A stretch of 64,000 bases of DNA, from contig NC_027860.1 in assembly GCF_000187245.1 (NCBI RefSeq), forward strand, positions 434,001 to 498,000, given 5' to 3'. The position numbers and the translations under genes were made by a program. Positions within the stretch are counted from its first letter, which is position 1. Each line of letters begins with the position of its first letter. The notes under the pieces were generated by a model. It made no database searches and was not told the DNA's origin. It saw nothing but the letters and a program-made list of their open reading frames with translations. The DNA is from Ogataea parapolymorpha DL-1 (lineage: Eukaryota; Ascomycota; Pichiomycetes; Pichiales; Pichiaceae). Below are positions 46,309-56,463 of the stretch, piece after piece.

Positions 46309-48399
46309 TTATAAATCCTCCATCACCTCGTCGTCGTCGATCGTCTGGAACAGCTCTGTCTCCGGCGGCCGCAATTGCTGTCTGGGCTCGGGTCTGCCAC
46401 GGAGCCCGGTATTGGCCTGGCGCACCCGCTGTGGATGGTGCGGGTGGTTCTGAAGCAATTGGAAAAATCTCTGGATGCGCGGAACGTGTTCGGCAGGAAG
46501 CCTCGTGAAAACACACCGGCCAAACAGCTCCAGATGCGTGCGCGGCACGTTCAGACCGTGGAACTCGTTGATGAAACGGTCCAGCGTGTCCACAAACACG
46601 CGCAGTCTTTCTCTCTGTATAGGGTCGGCGCTGAACAGGGCGCTATTGACGTCGTCGACGCCCTCGATCACCGCAGCAATGATATCTAGCAGCTCGGCAG
46701 CCTCTCTTTCTGGATCCTGGGGAGTCTCGAACAGCTGCAGCAGATGGTTGCGCAGCTGTGCGACTCCCTCACCGCTGAAAACGCAAAAGATGGATTTTTG
46801 ATGCAAATTGAACTCCTGTGGAGGCTCACGGCAGAACTGGGTGATGTCCGGCCGCAGGAATTGAGACACTCCCGTGAGCGATATGTGTGTAAGTTTCGGA
46901 CAGGCCTTGAGCAGCCTGTAGATAGGATATATGGTTAAATTCATGCAATAACTGAGATGGACACGCTCCAACGTGTCGTCGCTGTTTCTGGCGTTGTTGG
47001 CAAGAGCAAGAATGCCCTCGTCGGTGATCTGCGCGCACTTCACCAACCCGATCCGCCTCAGTCGGGGCAGCTGCGACAGCTCGTACACTGTCTCGTTGGT
47101 GAGCTGTGTGCAACATGCGAGGTCGATATACTGCAACCGGTAGCAGCTTTTTATGAGGTCTTTGGCTCCAAAGTCTGTGATGTTGCTGCAATGGCCGAGA
47201 TGCACGTAGTGCAGGTTCTTGCCGAGCGTCGCGATGGCACGGAGCGACGCGTCGGTGATGGCCGTACACTTCGACAGCACCACGTTCCGCAGCTTCGGGG
47301 CCAGCTTAATGACCTTCTCGACGGCCCTGTCCGTAATGTTGAGGCATTGCGTGAAGTCAAGGATCCGCATCTTGTCCAGGCACAGCTGGGCGCCCGTCTT
47401 GGACTCAAAGCACTCGTACGTGATGTTTGCGTTTTTAGAGATTTTGAACTCTTTCAGAAACTCGAGTCTAGAGAATAAATTGTGCAGCGACTTGTTGGTC
47501 ACCTTTTCGCAGCCATGCAGATCGATCTCGACGAGGTTCGGGCAGTGCGTGACCAGCTGGTCGACAACCTCATCGTCGACGTTGTTGCAGTCGCTCAGCT
47601 TGACCCGCTTAAGCAACGGACAGCTGTTGATCAGCGCCAGAACAGCCGTTTTCGAGACCTGGAAAGACCCTGGCGCATACAGACCCTGGAGCCGCTTGCA
47701 ATTGTTGGCCAGCTCGTAGTATATGTCATCCTGGATGCCCTTGACACCCGTGAGGTCGATCGACTGCAGTCTGTGGCAGCCGCGTATTATCTCAGAAATG
47801 TGCTCGTGCGAGATGTTCGAGCAGTTGACGAGCGTGATCCTCTCCAAATGATTGGCCCCAGAAAACAGGCTCAGATACTCGTTGGTCACCAAATGCGGCA
47901 CAAGCGAGAGATTCAGTCGCTTGATGTACTTTCTATAGTCCCAAGCCGTCTGTGTGCGTGGAATGGCCATCACCTTGCCCAGGCGTTCGAAAATGACCCG
48001 TGAAGAAATCCCCGGACGGAACCAGATCAACTCGATAATCAGATTCGCCCAGTACCGGCACGTCAGCGCCACAGAAATGAGATCCGACTTGGAGTTCAGG
48101 TACGAAAATATCACACAAAGAATCTCTGGCGGAAGAACTGCAATCGGACTGCGGATCCCGCTCGACGTGTAGCCCGACTCAGACGTGATCGAGCCGTTCC
48201 GCGCCCTCGACCGCAAAAGCAGCTTGCGCGCGTGCTGCTCGTTGTCTGTGTCCGGGTCGTTCATCTCCTCGTCGCTACCCGTGCCATCTGGGCCCGGAGC
48301 GCGCTCGTTCGACTTTCTAATGCTGATTCCAAGCGGATTGGAGCCCAAAGACGACATGGACCCCAACGATGAGCTGTTGGTGTTTGGTTGGTCAGACAT
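46309..48399 (-). CDS. GRR1: F-box/LRR subunit of SCF ubiquitin ligase, Grr1
   Basis: 696 residues, shorter than S. cerevisiae Grr1 (1151). F-box at about residues 85-130 (IAVLPPEILCVIFSYLNSKSDL), followed by about 12 cysteine-containing leucine-rich repeats (e.g. VNCSNISHEHISEIIRGCHR, LSDCNNVDDEVVDQLVTHCP). The concave basic LRR surface binds phosphorylated cyclins and glucose-signalling regulators (Cln1/2, Mth1). The long flanking regions of the S. cerevisiae protein are absent. Confidence 0.94.
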   Translation of the reverse strand: MSDQPNTNSSSLGSMSSLGSNPLGISIRKSNERAPGPDGTGSDEEMNDPDTDNEQHARKLLLRSRARNGSITSESGYTSSGIRSPIAVLPPEILCVIFSYLNSKSDLISVALTCRYWANLIIELIWFRPGISSRVIFERLGKVMAIPRTQTAWDYRKYIKRLNLSLVPHLVTNEYLSLFSGANHLERITLVNCSNISHEHISEIIRGCHRLQSIDLTGVKGIQDDIYYELANNCKRLQGLYAPGSFQVSKTAVLALINSCPLLKRVKLSDCNNVDDEVVDQLVTHCPNLVEIDLHGCEKVTNKSLHNLFSRLEFLKEFKISKNANITYECFESKTGAQLCLDKMRILDFTQCLNITDRAVEKVIKLAPKLRNVVLSKCTAITDASLRAIATLGKNLHYVHLGHCSNITDFGAKDLIKSCYRLQYIDLACCTQLTNETVYELSQLPRLRRIGLVKCAQITDEGILALANNARNSDDTLERVHLSYCMNLTIYPIYRLLKACPKLTHISLTGVSQFLRPDITQFCREPPQEFNLHQKSIFCVFSGEGVAQLRNHLLQLFETPQDPEREAAELLDIIAAVIEGVDDVNSALFSADPIQRERLRVFVDTLDRFINEFHGLNVPRTHLELFGRCVFTRLPAEHVPRIQRFFQLLQNHPHHPQRVRQANTGLRGRPEPRQQLRPPETELFQTIDDDEVMEDL

Positions 48400-48649
48400 G
48401 CTGAGAGCTTTGCCCGCAAGAGATTATCAGGTCACAACAAATCAGCAATCGACGGTATGGCACTCTGAGCTATCAGTTTGTATCTCTTGGGCGTATATAT
48501 GCTGGATATAGCCTCAAATATGCTCAATCCCGACTGTGAAGTACAATCTTCCTTGTGTCGAATTCTCTATTTATCATTGACGCCATCAGACGGGAGTTTT
48601 TTTAGCATGGAAAAACACACCCGTACACCGCAGACGCGAAAAGATCTAC

Positions 48650-51511
48650 CTAAAACACTACATCCTGATCGGTCTCGTCCACCACCGGCAGAGACTCCAG
48701 AACCTTCAGCGCACGCGCAGCGTCCTCGCGGAACCCGCTCACCATCTCGTCTGTCTTCTGTGCCACCAGTTTCGCCGCCTGGTCCGCCTGGTAGTTGATC
48801 CACTCTTTTAGAGTCATCTCGAGCTCTTCTTCGGGCATCTCCGCCACAAAGCCCGTCAGCTTGCCCTCCAGGTCGTCGTTTAGCGACTGGTAGTCCGAGT
48901 CTAGCAGTTCCTGAGTATACTTGATGGCCTCGTTGAATTCCTCCGTGTACGATCGCTTTTTGATTGGCTCCCAGAGCGGCCCTTTCCTCACCTCTGGAGT
49001 GCTCTGGTTCTCAGAAAGATGTTCAATGTTGAGCGACAGGTTGGAAGGGGAGGGGGCAGACTTAGCAGGCTCGCTGGAGCTACGCTGTAAGCTGTCTTCG
49101 CGTACGTTTTCCTGATCCTCAGATGCAACACGATTAGGCGACGAGTCCATGTCCTGTGCCGTTGGTTGGGGAACAGATTCTGCAGACACCGGCGGCAATT
49201 GTGCTGGCTCTGCGGCAACTTCAGAAACGAGTTCATCCTTTTGGTCCTCATCCTCTTTAGTGTTTTCTTCATGATTTGTGATTTGCTGCTCGTAGATCTG
49301 AGCACGCTCTCGGAAAATATGGCGTTCGTAAAGCGCGACCGGCTCACCAATCTCGGCAGGCTCTGAGGGCTTTGTAGCCGCATTTGTTTCCTGCTCTGTT
49401 TCCGGCCTTGATTCTTGGTCTGCTTTCTCAAAAGTCTTACCCTCAAAGTCCTTGCTTTCTGTGCTTGGGGTCTCTTTGAGCTTTCGTGCTCTTCGCTTCG
49501 CTCTTCTTCCAAACGAAAGCGGGTCATCTGACGATATGATACGCCCATCAACAATCCGTGAACGCACACGAATGTCCCTCGCAACCAGTGTTGTTGGAGA
49601 AACAGTTGGCACTCTGGAAAGCTCAGGCGCGGCCTTCTCGTCGTCAAGCAACACATCGTTTTCGTCGTCATCGTTGGGCTGCAGTTGCTCCTCTTCTATA
49701 TGAATTGTTTCCTCGACTTTTGCTTCTTCCTCCTCTTTCGCCTCCTCTTCAATGCTTTCCATTCTATGTTCAACTTTAGGCTCCATCTCCTCCTCGGAGA
49801 AATCTGTCTCCACCAGCTCCTCCACGTATTTCTTAGGCTCTGGAGCCTCGTAAGCAGAGACTGTGCCCACGGGAGCTGACGACTGAACAGAATCCTCGGT
49901 CTCGCGCTCCTTGAGTTCTTTCCGGAGAGCCCTATCTTTCTTTTTCTTTTCCTTCTCCTTCTTCTTCTCTCTTTTCTCCTTCTTCCTCTTTTTCTCGGCC
50001 TGCTTTTCCTTCTCCTTCTCTGCCCTCTTGCGTTTGTGGTGTTTTCCGTGCTTTTCTTCGTGTTTCTTTCGCTTTTTAGAGGACAGATCCTCGGTCAGGT
50101 GTAGCTCCGGCTGCTGCTCCAGTTGCTGCTCTGGCTGCTGCTCTGGCTGCTTTTCGGGCTGTTGTACCGGCTCTGGAGTCTCTTTCATTATTATGTCATC
50201 ACGAGTGCTTTCGTCAAGCATGTCCATACCGTCTGCAGGCCCCACAGGGTCCAGCTGCTTGATTTCACGCAAAGACTCCTCGATTCCCATGGGCACGCCC
50301 TGACTGTCGGGTACCTCCAGTTCTGGGATAGTAAAATCGGGAATATCTTCCATTGGCTCGTCTTCGGCGTGCTCATGTTCCTCTTTAATTGGTTCTGGCA
50401 CGTTTTCTTCCACTGGCTCTGGAACAGATCCTAGTTTTCTCTCGGCCGCCTCTGGCGCCCGTTCGCCAAACGAAGACCGCGAACGGTTGAAGAAGGTGGA
50501 AGACCGTCGCGAATCCTCCACAAAGAAAAGATCTTCCAGCTCGTTCAGCGTGGACATCGGAATCTCAACAGGATCAGCCGCACCTTCAACGCTGTCATCT
50601 TCTATTATCTCTTCCTCCAATCGCACGTCGTCTAGCGCCGGCGCAGGCCGCTTGACTGGCTGCACAACTTCCATCTCTGGTGAATTAACAGCGTCTGCCT
50701 CCTTTGGTTCTGCCACCTTCTCGAGATCTCCAGCCTCCAGTTCTTCATTATTATCCGACTGGTGTTCAGCCTGTTCTTCCTTCTTCTGGCCCAACGCCTC
50801 CACATCTCCCCCCACATGCACCCCCTCTGGCAGCTCCTGTATCACCCGCTCAACAGAGACGTCTGAGATCTCCACCACATCCATGTTAACGTCGCTGGCC
50901 CTTCTAGAGTACACCCCACTGCGCCTTCGCCCTGCAAACACATAACAGTCGGGCTTGCGTTTGCGGTGCTCCTCTGCAACGTTATCGCCGGCCTCCCAAC
51001 CCTCCAGACTCGTGCCGCAGTACATGCACGTGGTGGTATCGTCGCCCTTCTCGTACGAAGCGTAATAGAACCCGTTTTCGGCCAGCTCTCGACTGGATGG
51101 CATCTTCTTGTTCCGCTCGTGCGGCCAGCTCGCCAGCCTGAACGTCTGATGGCGTATGTCCGCCGAATCTTGTACGCTGGCAAATAAATCATTCTCGTCC
51201 CAGTCCAGGCCCTCACTCTCGTGCAAATGCCTGCTGCTGAGCACCCTAGAATACGGGCACTCTGGCGAATTCCGCAGATGGCGCACTGAGGGAGGCTCTG
51301 TTGCGCCCGGAGCCCACCCAAACTCTTTCACCTTGCAAGTGAAGCACCCGACTCTGTCCATGTGAGTCTTTGTAGGGTCGAAGTAAAAACCGTTGATCGC
51401 CATCGTCTCACCCGACGGCGTCGACAGGTGCCAATAGACCATCTCGCCGGCCTTATAGACACCATCGAAGGACGCCTCGCGCTCTTTCACGGAGACGTAT
51501 TTCTTTCTCAT
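48650..51511 (-). CDS. BIR1: Survivin-like chromosomal passenger protein Bir1
   Basis: 953 residues, nearly identical in length to S. cerevisiae Bir1 (954). Two N-terminal BIR zinc domains: GCFTCKVKEFGW...HLRNSPEC, and CMYCGTSLEGWE...HRKRKPDC, with all CCHC ligands present. A long acidic/Lys-Glu-rich region includes QQPEQQ repeats (about 50108-50160) and a KKRKKHEEKHGKHHKRKR cluster, and a helical C-terminus (about 870-950) should bind Sli15/INCENP. It brings Aurora/Ipl1 to centromeres. Start is ATG 51511 (MRKKYVSVKERE). Confidence 0.92.
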   Translation of the reverse strand: MRKKYVSVKEREASFDGVYKAGEMVYWHLSTPSGETMAINGFYFDPTKTHMDRVGCFTCKVKEFGWAPGATEPPSVRHLRNSPECPYSRVLSSRHLHESEGLDWDENDLFASVQDSADIRHQTFRLASWPHERNKKMPSSRELAENGFYYASYEKGDDTTTCMYCGTSLEGWEAGDNVAEEHRKRKPDCYVFAGRRRSGVYSRRASDVNMDVVEISDVSVERVIQELPEGVHVGGDVEALGQKKEEQAEHQSDNNEELEAGDLEKVAEPKEADAVNSPEMEVVQPVKRPAPALDDVRLEEEIIEDDSVEGAADPVEIPMSTLNELEDLFFVEDSRRSSTFFNRSRSSFGERAPEAAERKLGSVPEPVEENVPEPIKEEHEHAEDEPMEDIPDFTIPELEVPDSQGVPMGIEESLREIKQLDPVGPADGMDMLDESTRDDIIMKETPEPVQQPEKQPEQQPEQQLEQQPELHLTEDLSSKKRKKHEEKHGKHHKRKRAEKEKEKQAEKKRKKEKREKKKEKEKKKKDRALRKELKERETEDSVQSSAPVGTVSAYEAPEPKKYVEELVETDFSEEEMEPKVEHRMESIEEEAKEEEEAKVEETIHIEEEQLQPNDDDENDVLLDDEKAAPELSRVPTVSPTTLVARDIRVRSRIVDGRIISSDDPLSFGRRAKRRARKLKETPSTESKDFEGKTFEKADQESRPETEQETNAATKPSEPAEIGEPVALYERHIFRERAQIYEQQITNHEENTKEDEDQKDELVSEVAAEPAQLPPVSAESVPQPTAQDMDSSPNRVASEDQENVREDSLQRSSSEPAKSAPSPSNLSLNIEHLSENQSTPEVRKGPLWEPIKKRSYTEEFNEAIKYTQELLDSDYQSLNDDLEGKLTGFVAEMPEEELEMTLKEWINYQADQAAKLVAQKTDEMVSGFREDAARALKVLESLPVVDETDQDVVF

Positions 51512-51863
51512 ACGCGAATAAAAATAAACAAACAAAGGAGAAGATATTTGATACGGAGTAAATATTGAAGAAATATATTTTGCGTGGGGGGGAAGAGGTG
51601 CTAGCTTGTGTCCTATCCAGGATAGTACACAGAGGAACGGCTCAGAGGGCCCAGATGTCTGCTCTGTGGGATTTCGTCAGTCAGCCAACGGTCCTGCCAC
51701 AATTGTCCCGGCAGTACATCCCTAGCCTCCTTGCCAGTGCTCTCATGGCACACCAAATAGCAGGGCATTGTGCATCTGTGATTATCTCTGTCCCCCACTC
51801 TGCTACATGACAAAGGACAGCTTTTTTAACCTACTTAATTTAATTTAATTATTTTTATTTTTC
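51512..51863. other. Divergent intergenic region BIR1 / EMC2 with GC-rich island
   Basis: 352 bp. Both edges are AT-rich (promoter-like), while 51590-51800 is markedly richer in G/C and ends before a T-run at about 51821. An 81-codon frame (51565-51810) begins at ATG but resembles no protein. A small RNA cannot be excluded; no Pol III boxes or snoRNA boxes were recognised. Confidence 0.3.
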
Positions 51864-52748
51864 ATGTTGGAACAAGTGAAAGAGCGCCTGTTGCTGCTGT
51901 TCCGCACGGGAAAATACGCCCAATTGTCACCGGAGGACTTGGAAAAAATATATCAGGTTTCTAAGACGTTTCTACGGCTGAATGAGTCGAAACTCGCCCC
52001 ACTGGAGTACTACACGCTCCTGGAACTGCACTATTTCCTTTGTCTGCTGACAACAAGGGACACAGAGGCAAAAACGGCGCTGGACCGATTCAGCGACAGA
52101 TTCGAAGCCAAGGACAGTGAGAAACTAGTTGTTCTCAAGAGCTATTACGTCGAAATCCTCGGCAAGAAGGACGCCCTCGAATACCTGGAGAAGGCGGCCG
52201 TGCCGTTGATCCAAACAAGACCGAGTCTGACGGCAGAGCCTGTTCAGCACCACGAGAAAGACCTGCGACAGATCGAAAAGCGGAAGGTGGCGCTCAAAAG
52301 CGACTCGCGAGCCAGCTACATCAAAAACCTGCTTGAATATATTAACGATACTCCGCTGGATTACGAGTCGTGGATGGAGCTGGCAGAACAATACGTTGCT
52401 CTTGGCGAATACGAAAAAGCATACGACTGCGTCCAGGAGGTGCTGGTGGGCGTTCCTGCCGCGTACGTGGTCTGGTGTCGTGCAGGAGAGCTTTGTCGGC
52501 TGATGTTTCTTCGCGACGGACGCGGCAAAGAGGTACTGCAGCAGGCGACGAGATCCTTTATGCGTGCGATCGAGCTCTGCGAGCTCCACACGCGCAGCTG
52601 GTGCGGCCTGCTGGCTGTTGCGAGAGATCTGAAGGACAAAAAGCTGGAGGCTGTTGCCAGAAACAAGCTGGAGCAAATCGTGGAGGAAGGCCGCACAAAC
52701 GACACCGATGTGCAGAGAATCCGGGATGTGCTTGCACTCATTGGCTAG
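51864..52748 (+). CDS. EMC2: ER membrane protein complex subunit 2
   Basis: 294 residues (S. cerevisiae 292). A soluble TPR solenoid on the cytosolic face of the EMC insertase. Visible: LEYINDTPLDYESWMELAEQYVALGEYEKAYDCVQEV, the TPR pair typical of Emc2, and RAIELCELHTRSWCGL later. The stop TAG (52746-52748) overlaps the STE18 stop on the other strand. Confidence 0.92.
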   Translation: MLEQVKERLLLLFRTGKYAQLSPEDLEKIYQVSKTFLRLNESKLAPLEYYTLLELHYFLCLLTTRDTEAKTALDRFSDRFEAKDSEKLVVLKSYYVEILGKKDALEYLEKAAVPLIQTRPSLTAEPVQHHEKDLRQIEKRKVALKSDSRASYIKNLLEYINDTPLDYESWMELAEQYVALGEYEKAYDCVQEVLVGVPAAYVVWCRAGELCRLMFLRDGRGKEVLQQATRSFMRAIELCELHTRSWCGLLAVARDLKDKKLEAVARNKLEQIVEEGRTNDTDVQRIRDVLALIG

Positions 52749-53071
52749 ACAATGGCGCAACATCGGGAATCTTGTTTGGTGGCTCGGACCTGCTGTTTCT
52801 CAGAGTACCTGCTCTGTGGGGGCCCCCACAACTCTGGGATGAGCCCATCGCGTGTCTTTTCGGTATATTTAATGATCATGAGCGAGCTGTTGGACGCATT
52901 GATACGTTCGCGGGCAAGCTCTTGTTTCAGCCGGTTGTTGTACTGGTTCAGTCTCTCCAGCTTCATGGTCTTCATCTTGTTTAGCTGGACGATTCTCAGC
53001 AGTTTCTCGTGTTCTGCGTCTGTGGAGTTACCTGACGCCTTGAATGGGCTTCTTTGCGCGTTCAATTCCAT
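52745..53071 (-). CDS. STE18: Heterotrimeric G-protein gamma subunit Ste18
   Basis: 108 residues (S. cerevisiae 110). A coiled-coil helix (LKLERLNQYNNRLKQELARE-like) is followed by RINASNSSLMIIKYTEKTRDGLIPELWG, matching Ste18. It ends CCAIV: the CAAX cysteine for prenylation is preceded by a second Cys for palmitoylation, as in Ste18 (CCTLM). Partner of Ste4 in pheromone signalling at the plasma membrane. Start is ATG 53071 (MELNAQRSPF). Converges on EMC2, overlapping by 4 bp. Confidence 0.94.
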   Translation of the reverse strand: MELNAQRSPFKASGNSTDAEHEKLLRIVQLNKMKTMKLERLNQYNNRLKQELARERINASNSSLMIIKYTEKTRDGLIPELWGPPQSRYSEKQQVRATKQDSRCCAIV

Positions 53072-53366
53072 CGTTGCCACTGTATCGTACTTTGAATGTC
53101 CTAATATAATTACTTTAAACAAGCCTAATTAGCTTGTATCAGGTTTGCATCCCAACAATACATTTCGCGGCTGTGCGGCTTGCGATGTGGTGTTGTGTGA
53201 ATCAAACTGTTGCAACACATGTCTGTGTTTTGCCCTATCGAGGCTGTTGTGTGACCGTTTTAGGAACGCGCCGTAACATATGTAACCACTATTACAGTTG
53301 CATACTTTATATAACAGAGAACTGGAAATAGTTCAATTCGGAACCCCCACGCAAACAAACCCTTGT

Positions 53367-53978
53367 TCAACCCCCCACCATCTGCTCCTTCGACTCCAGC
53401 TTGATACTTGCAAGATGCTCTTTAGTGTCCTTCTCCTGGAGCTCCTCGGCTTCGTCCTGGCCGCAACCGCAGTCGTAGTCCTCTAGAATGGTGGAGCAGT
53501 CGTATTCCTGCTTGTGAAGTCTCAAATTTACCTGGTTATGGATGTGGCAGCCCCACAACGCAGCGGTTTTTCGCGAGCTCAGCTGTGGAGGGTATTTTTC
53601 CAAGAACACAGCAAAGTGGCGGGCACAGTCTCCACAAGGGTACACAAGGGCAAACGAGCGAATATAATCCGCGAGATGCTGTTTCTGCTCGGGCGTTGGC
53701 GTCTCTGGATATCTGGCCAGGATGGTGTGGAATAACTTCCAGGACGCGTTTCCTAGCTCTGCTTTGAGCGTTTCGTTGGCCATTTTAGGCATGAATGGCA
53801 CCGTGTCTTTGACCTCGACCGGCTGTGTCTTCTGCGAGATTGGCACAGGGGCATCGAGGTGGCTTTCCGAGAAGGAGTTATTGGCAACTGCAATAACTAG
53901 TATCACCAAGATCACCACGGTGCCGAAAACCACGCCTGGAGATTTTTTGTAAGACCGCAAAAGTCGTGAGATATTCAT
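53367..53978 (-). CDS. ERV2: ER sulfhydryl oxidase Erv2
   Basis: 203 residues (S. cerevisiae 196). A signal-anchor helix (VVFGTVVILVILVIAVA, about 17-33) points to the ER lumen. The FAD/Erv domain spans about 70-170: the active-site CxxC is C115/C118 in YPCGDCARHF, with FAD-binding ASWKLFHTI and WGCHIHNQVN. A C-terminal CGCG supplies the shuttle disulfide that distinguishes Erv2 from mitochondrial Erv1. It passes oxidising equivalents to protein disulfide isomerase. Confidence 0.93.
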   Translation of the reverse strand: MNISRLLRSYKKSPGVVFGTVVILVILVIAVANNSFSESHLDAPVPISQKTQPVEVKDTVPFMPKMANETLKAELGNASWKLFHTILARYPETPTPEQKQHLADYIRSFALVYPCGDCARHFAVFLEKYPPQLSSRKTAALWGCHIHNQVNLRLHKQEYDCSTILEDYDCGCGQDEAEELQEKDTKEHLASIKLESKEQMVGG

Positions 53979-54036
53979 TGGTATGTGGATGATTATTATT
54001 TCTAGGGACTTTTTAAATTTGATTCAATCTATTTCT

Positions 54037-55023
54037 ATGTCAGATCGAGTCCCCAAATATAACCGCATCGACTCGTTCCAGATCGATGCTGCGCGCCAGA
54101 TGCACCAGCTCACGACTAGCAGCAGAGTGCCAATGCGTCCTCCGGTACTCAGGACGCCCGAACAGAAGCCCAAACTGCCAGTCTCGACAGATTCTCCCAG
54201 TTGCGCCTCTTGCGGTACCGTTATAACTCCGGGCCCTGTGGCCACGTTGCCCATCAAGGACACCCCGAGCATCAAGGTGGGGGAGTTCAAGATATATACT
54301 GCTCGCCACCCGATCCTCAATGCCACCGAGATCGACGAGTTTGAGTCAATTCTCAACTTGCCTGTTCCTGAAATGATCTTTGGAAATAACCGAGTTCGCA
54401 TCAGCCACCCGAGGCTCGAGATCGATTTTTGCGCGCTGGATGCCCTCAAGCTTGTGGAGTCAAACCCGTCAAACCTCATACAGGTCAGCTACGCCTCAGA
54501 ATGGGTGAAAAGCCGCCAACATAAACACCACAACAATTCGGATGTCGTGCTCGAAATGTACAAACCATTCGACTGGACCTACACAACCACATACAAGGGC
54601 ACCGTAACGGGGACGGCACTTACACGTGACGACGAAATGAAGATTCCTTTGGAAAAACTACAGCGACAGGACCCGATTTTGTTTTTCGATGAGATGGTGC
54701 TTTACGAAGACGAGCTGGGCGATAACGGCATTTCAGTGCTGAGCATCAAGATCAGAGTCATGCATTCGTGTTTGCTCCTATTGCAGCGATTATTTGTGCG
54801 CGTCGACAACGTTCTATTGAGGATATGCGACACGCGAGTCTACATTGATTTTGAGGACGATTTGGTTATCCGGGAGTTCAAACAGCAGGAGATCGAGTAC
54901 GACAAGTTATTCCGTCTATGTACCGGCAATGACCCGCGCAAGATGATGCGTGACATCAACTGGTGCTCGCAAAGACTGCCCGTGATCAAGGTCGAGCGCG
55001 AGTTTGCCAAACTGAGTATATAA
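54037..55023 (+). CDS. TIP41: TIP41-like PP2A/TOR pathway regulator
   Basis: 328 residues (S. cerevisiae 356). Start MSDRVPKYNRIDSFQ; an upstream in-frame ATG at 53983 lies almost at the ERV2 start and is less likely. Family motifs: LPVPEMIFGNNRVRI, FDWTYTTTYKGT, and DEMVLYEDELGDNGIS. Tip41 binds Tap42 and promotes Sit4/PP2A activity under TOR inhibition. The two divergent genes have only 58 bp between their ATGs, so they share one very small promoter. Confidence 0.94.
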   Translation: MSDRVPKYNRIDSFQIDAARQMHQLTTSSRVPMRPPVLRTPEQKPKLPVSTDSPSCASCGTVITPGPVATLPIKDTPSIKVGEFKIYTARHPILNATEIDEFESILNLPVPEMIFGNNRVRISHPRLEIDFCALDALKLVESNPSNLIQVSYASEWVKSRQHKHHNNSDVVLEMYKPFDWTYTTTYKGTVTGTALTRDDEMKIPLEKLQRQDPILFFDEMVLYEDELGDNGISVLSIKIRVMHSCLLLLQRLFVRVDNVLLRICDTRVYIDFEDDLVIREFKQQEIEYDKLFRLCTGNDPRKMMRDINWCSQRLPVIKVEREFAKLSI

Positions 55024-55065
55024 CTGAAAAAAAAATATTAATCTATAAACAGTCAGAACACAGTT

Positions 55066-56436
55066 ATGAGGTTACCCCGGCCTCAGCTGATCAGGTTCTT
55101 TTCGACACCTAGAGTTGCCGTGATAGGATCCGGCCCTGCAGCATTCTACACGTCACTCGACATCCTCAAATACGACATCCCTGTGCAGATCGACATGTTT
55201 GAAAAAAGGCCGTGCCCGTTTGGACTGGTCCGGTTTGGAGTTGCCCCCGACCACCCGGAGGTGAAGAGCTGCCAGGAACGGTTCCACGATGCCAGCAAGG
55301 ACCCACGGTTTCAGTTTTTCGGAAACGTGGAAATTGGCCGCGATATTAAGCTGAAGGAGATCTACGACAACTATGACAGCGTTGTCTATGCATATGGGTC
55401 TAGCAAGGAGAACAGGCTCGGCATCGCGGGAGAGGACCACCCTGCAGTGATCAACTCGAAAGATTTTGTGGGATGGTACAATGGAGACCCGAGAAATCAG
55501 GATCTAAATCCGCCGCTAGATAAGGCCGAGCAGGTCACTATCATAGGAAACGGAAACGTGGCCATGGATATAGTGAGGATTCTTCTCGCACCTTCCAAGC
55601 ATTGGGAAAACACCGATATAACTCCATATGCACTTGACATGCTGCAGAAATCCATCGTGAGAAAGGTCACGGTGAGCGCGCGGCGTGGATTTCTGGAAAG
55701 CAAGTTTTCCAACAAGGAATTTAGAGAGTGCCTGGATCTAAACAAGTACGGTGTGGCTTTCACTGGGTGGGATGCCGAAACTTTTGAGCCGCTTCTGGCA
55801 GGAATGAAATTGGGACGGGTCGAAAAAAGAAGGCTACAATTGGTCCAGAAATATTGTCAACCTGCTGCAGGGGGCAAGTCGTGGAGGCTTGACTATCTGC
55901 AGACGCCCCTGGGGATCAAAGTTGACCCGAAAGAACCTTCTCTGTTGAAGGAGACCATATTCCGGAAAAACCGAGTCTTGCCATCAGGGGAGATTGTGCC
56001 CGCCGAAGAGCTCAATTCGGTGTCGAACCAGCTACTAATTCTGTGCATAGGCTACAAGGGCGAAGCATTGGCTGAGTTTGGCGAGCTGAATATCCCCTTC
56101 GACGCCAACCGTGGAGCAATCCCCAACAAGGAAGGCCGCATCGAAGGTGTGGAGCGATCGTATTGCGTGGGGTGGATTGCCAACGCATCCCGCGGATCAA
56201 TCAATTCTACAGTCGCAGATAGCAGTGTGGTTGCTAGCCACATAGTGGCCGACTTGAGCAAAGTTCAGGACACGGCTAAAAAAGGCAGAGAAGCCATAAC
56301 CAAGCTGCTTGCGCAAAGAAACGTGAAAGCGATCAGCTGGGATGACTGGGTCAGGATCGAGCAGTATGAGCGGTCGCAAGGCCGCAAGCTCATAGATTTC
56401 CACTCAATGCTGAGTGTATGTAACGATGGCTCATGA
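55066..56436 (+). CDS. ARH1: Mitochondrial adrenodoxin/ferredoxin reductase homologue
   Basis: 456 residues (S. cerevisiae 493). A basic presequence (MRLPRPQLIRFFSTP) precedes the FAD Rossmann motif VIGSGPAAFYTS, then KRPCPFGLVRFGVAPDHPEVK, and the NADPH motif IGNGNVAMDIVRILL. C-terminal CVGWIANASRGSINSTVADS is the conserved family segment. It reduces Yah1 ferredoxin for Fe-S cluster and haem A synthesis. Convergent with ATP17, 27 bp apart. Confidence 0.96.
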   Translation: MRLPRPQLIRFFSTPRVAVIGSGPAAFYTSLDILKYDIPVQIDMFEKRPCPFGLVRFGVAPDHPEVKSCQERFHDASKDPRFQFFGNVEIGRDIKLKEIYDNYDSVVYAYGSSKENRLGIAGEDHPAVINSKDFVGWYNGDPRNQDLNPPLDKAEQVTIIGNGNVAMDIVRILLAPSKHWENTDITPYALDMLQKSIVRKVTVSARRGFLESKFSNKEFRECLDLNKYGVAFTGWDAETFEPLLAGMKLGRVEKRRLQLVQKYCQPAAGGKSWRLDYLQTPLGIKVDPKEPSLLKETIFRKNRVLPSGEIVPAEELNSVSNQLLILCIGYKGEALAEFGELNIPFDANRGAIPNKEGRIEGVERSYCVGWIANASRGSINSTVADSSVVASHIVADLSKVQDTAKKGREAITKLLAQRNVKAISWDDWVRIEQYERSQGRKLIDFHSMLSVCNDGS

Positions 56437-56463
56437 ATTCAATTGCTATAAAGTCTAATCATT

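Noticed and set aside
51565..51810. 81-codon plus-strand frame in the BIR1/EMC2 gap
   Set aside because: It starts with ATG but has no family resemblance, and the gap must hold two promoters.
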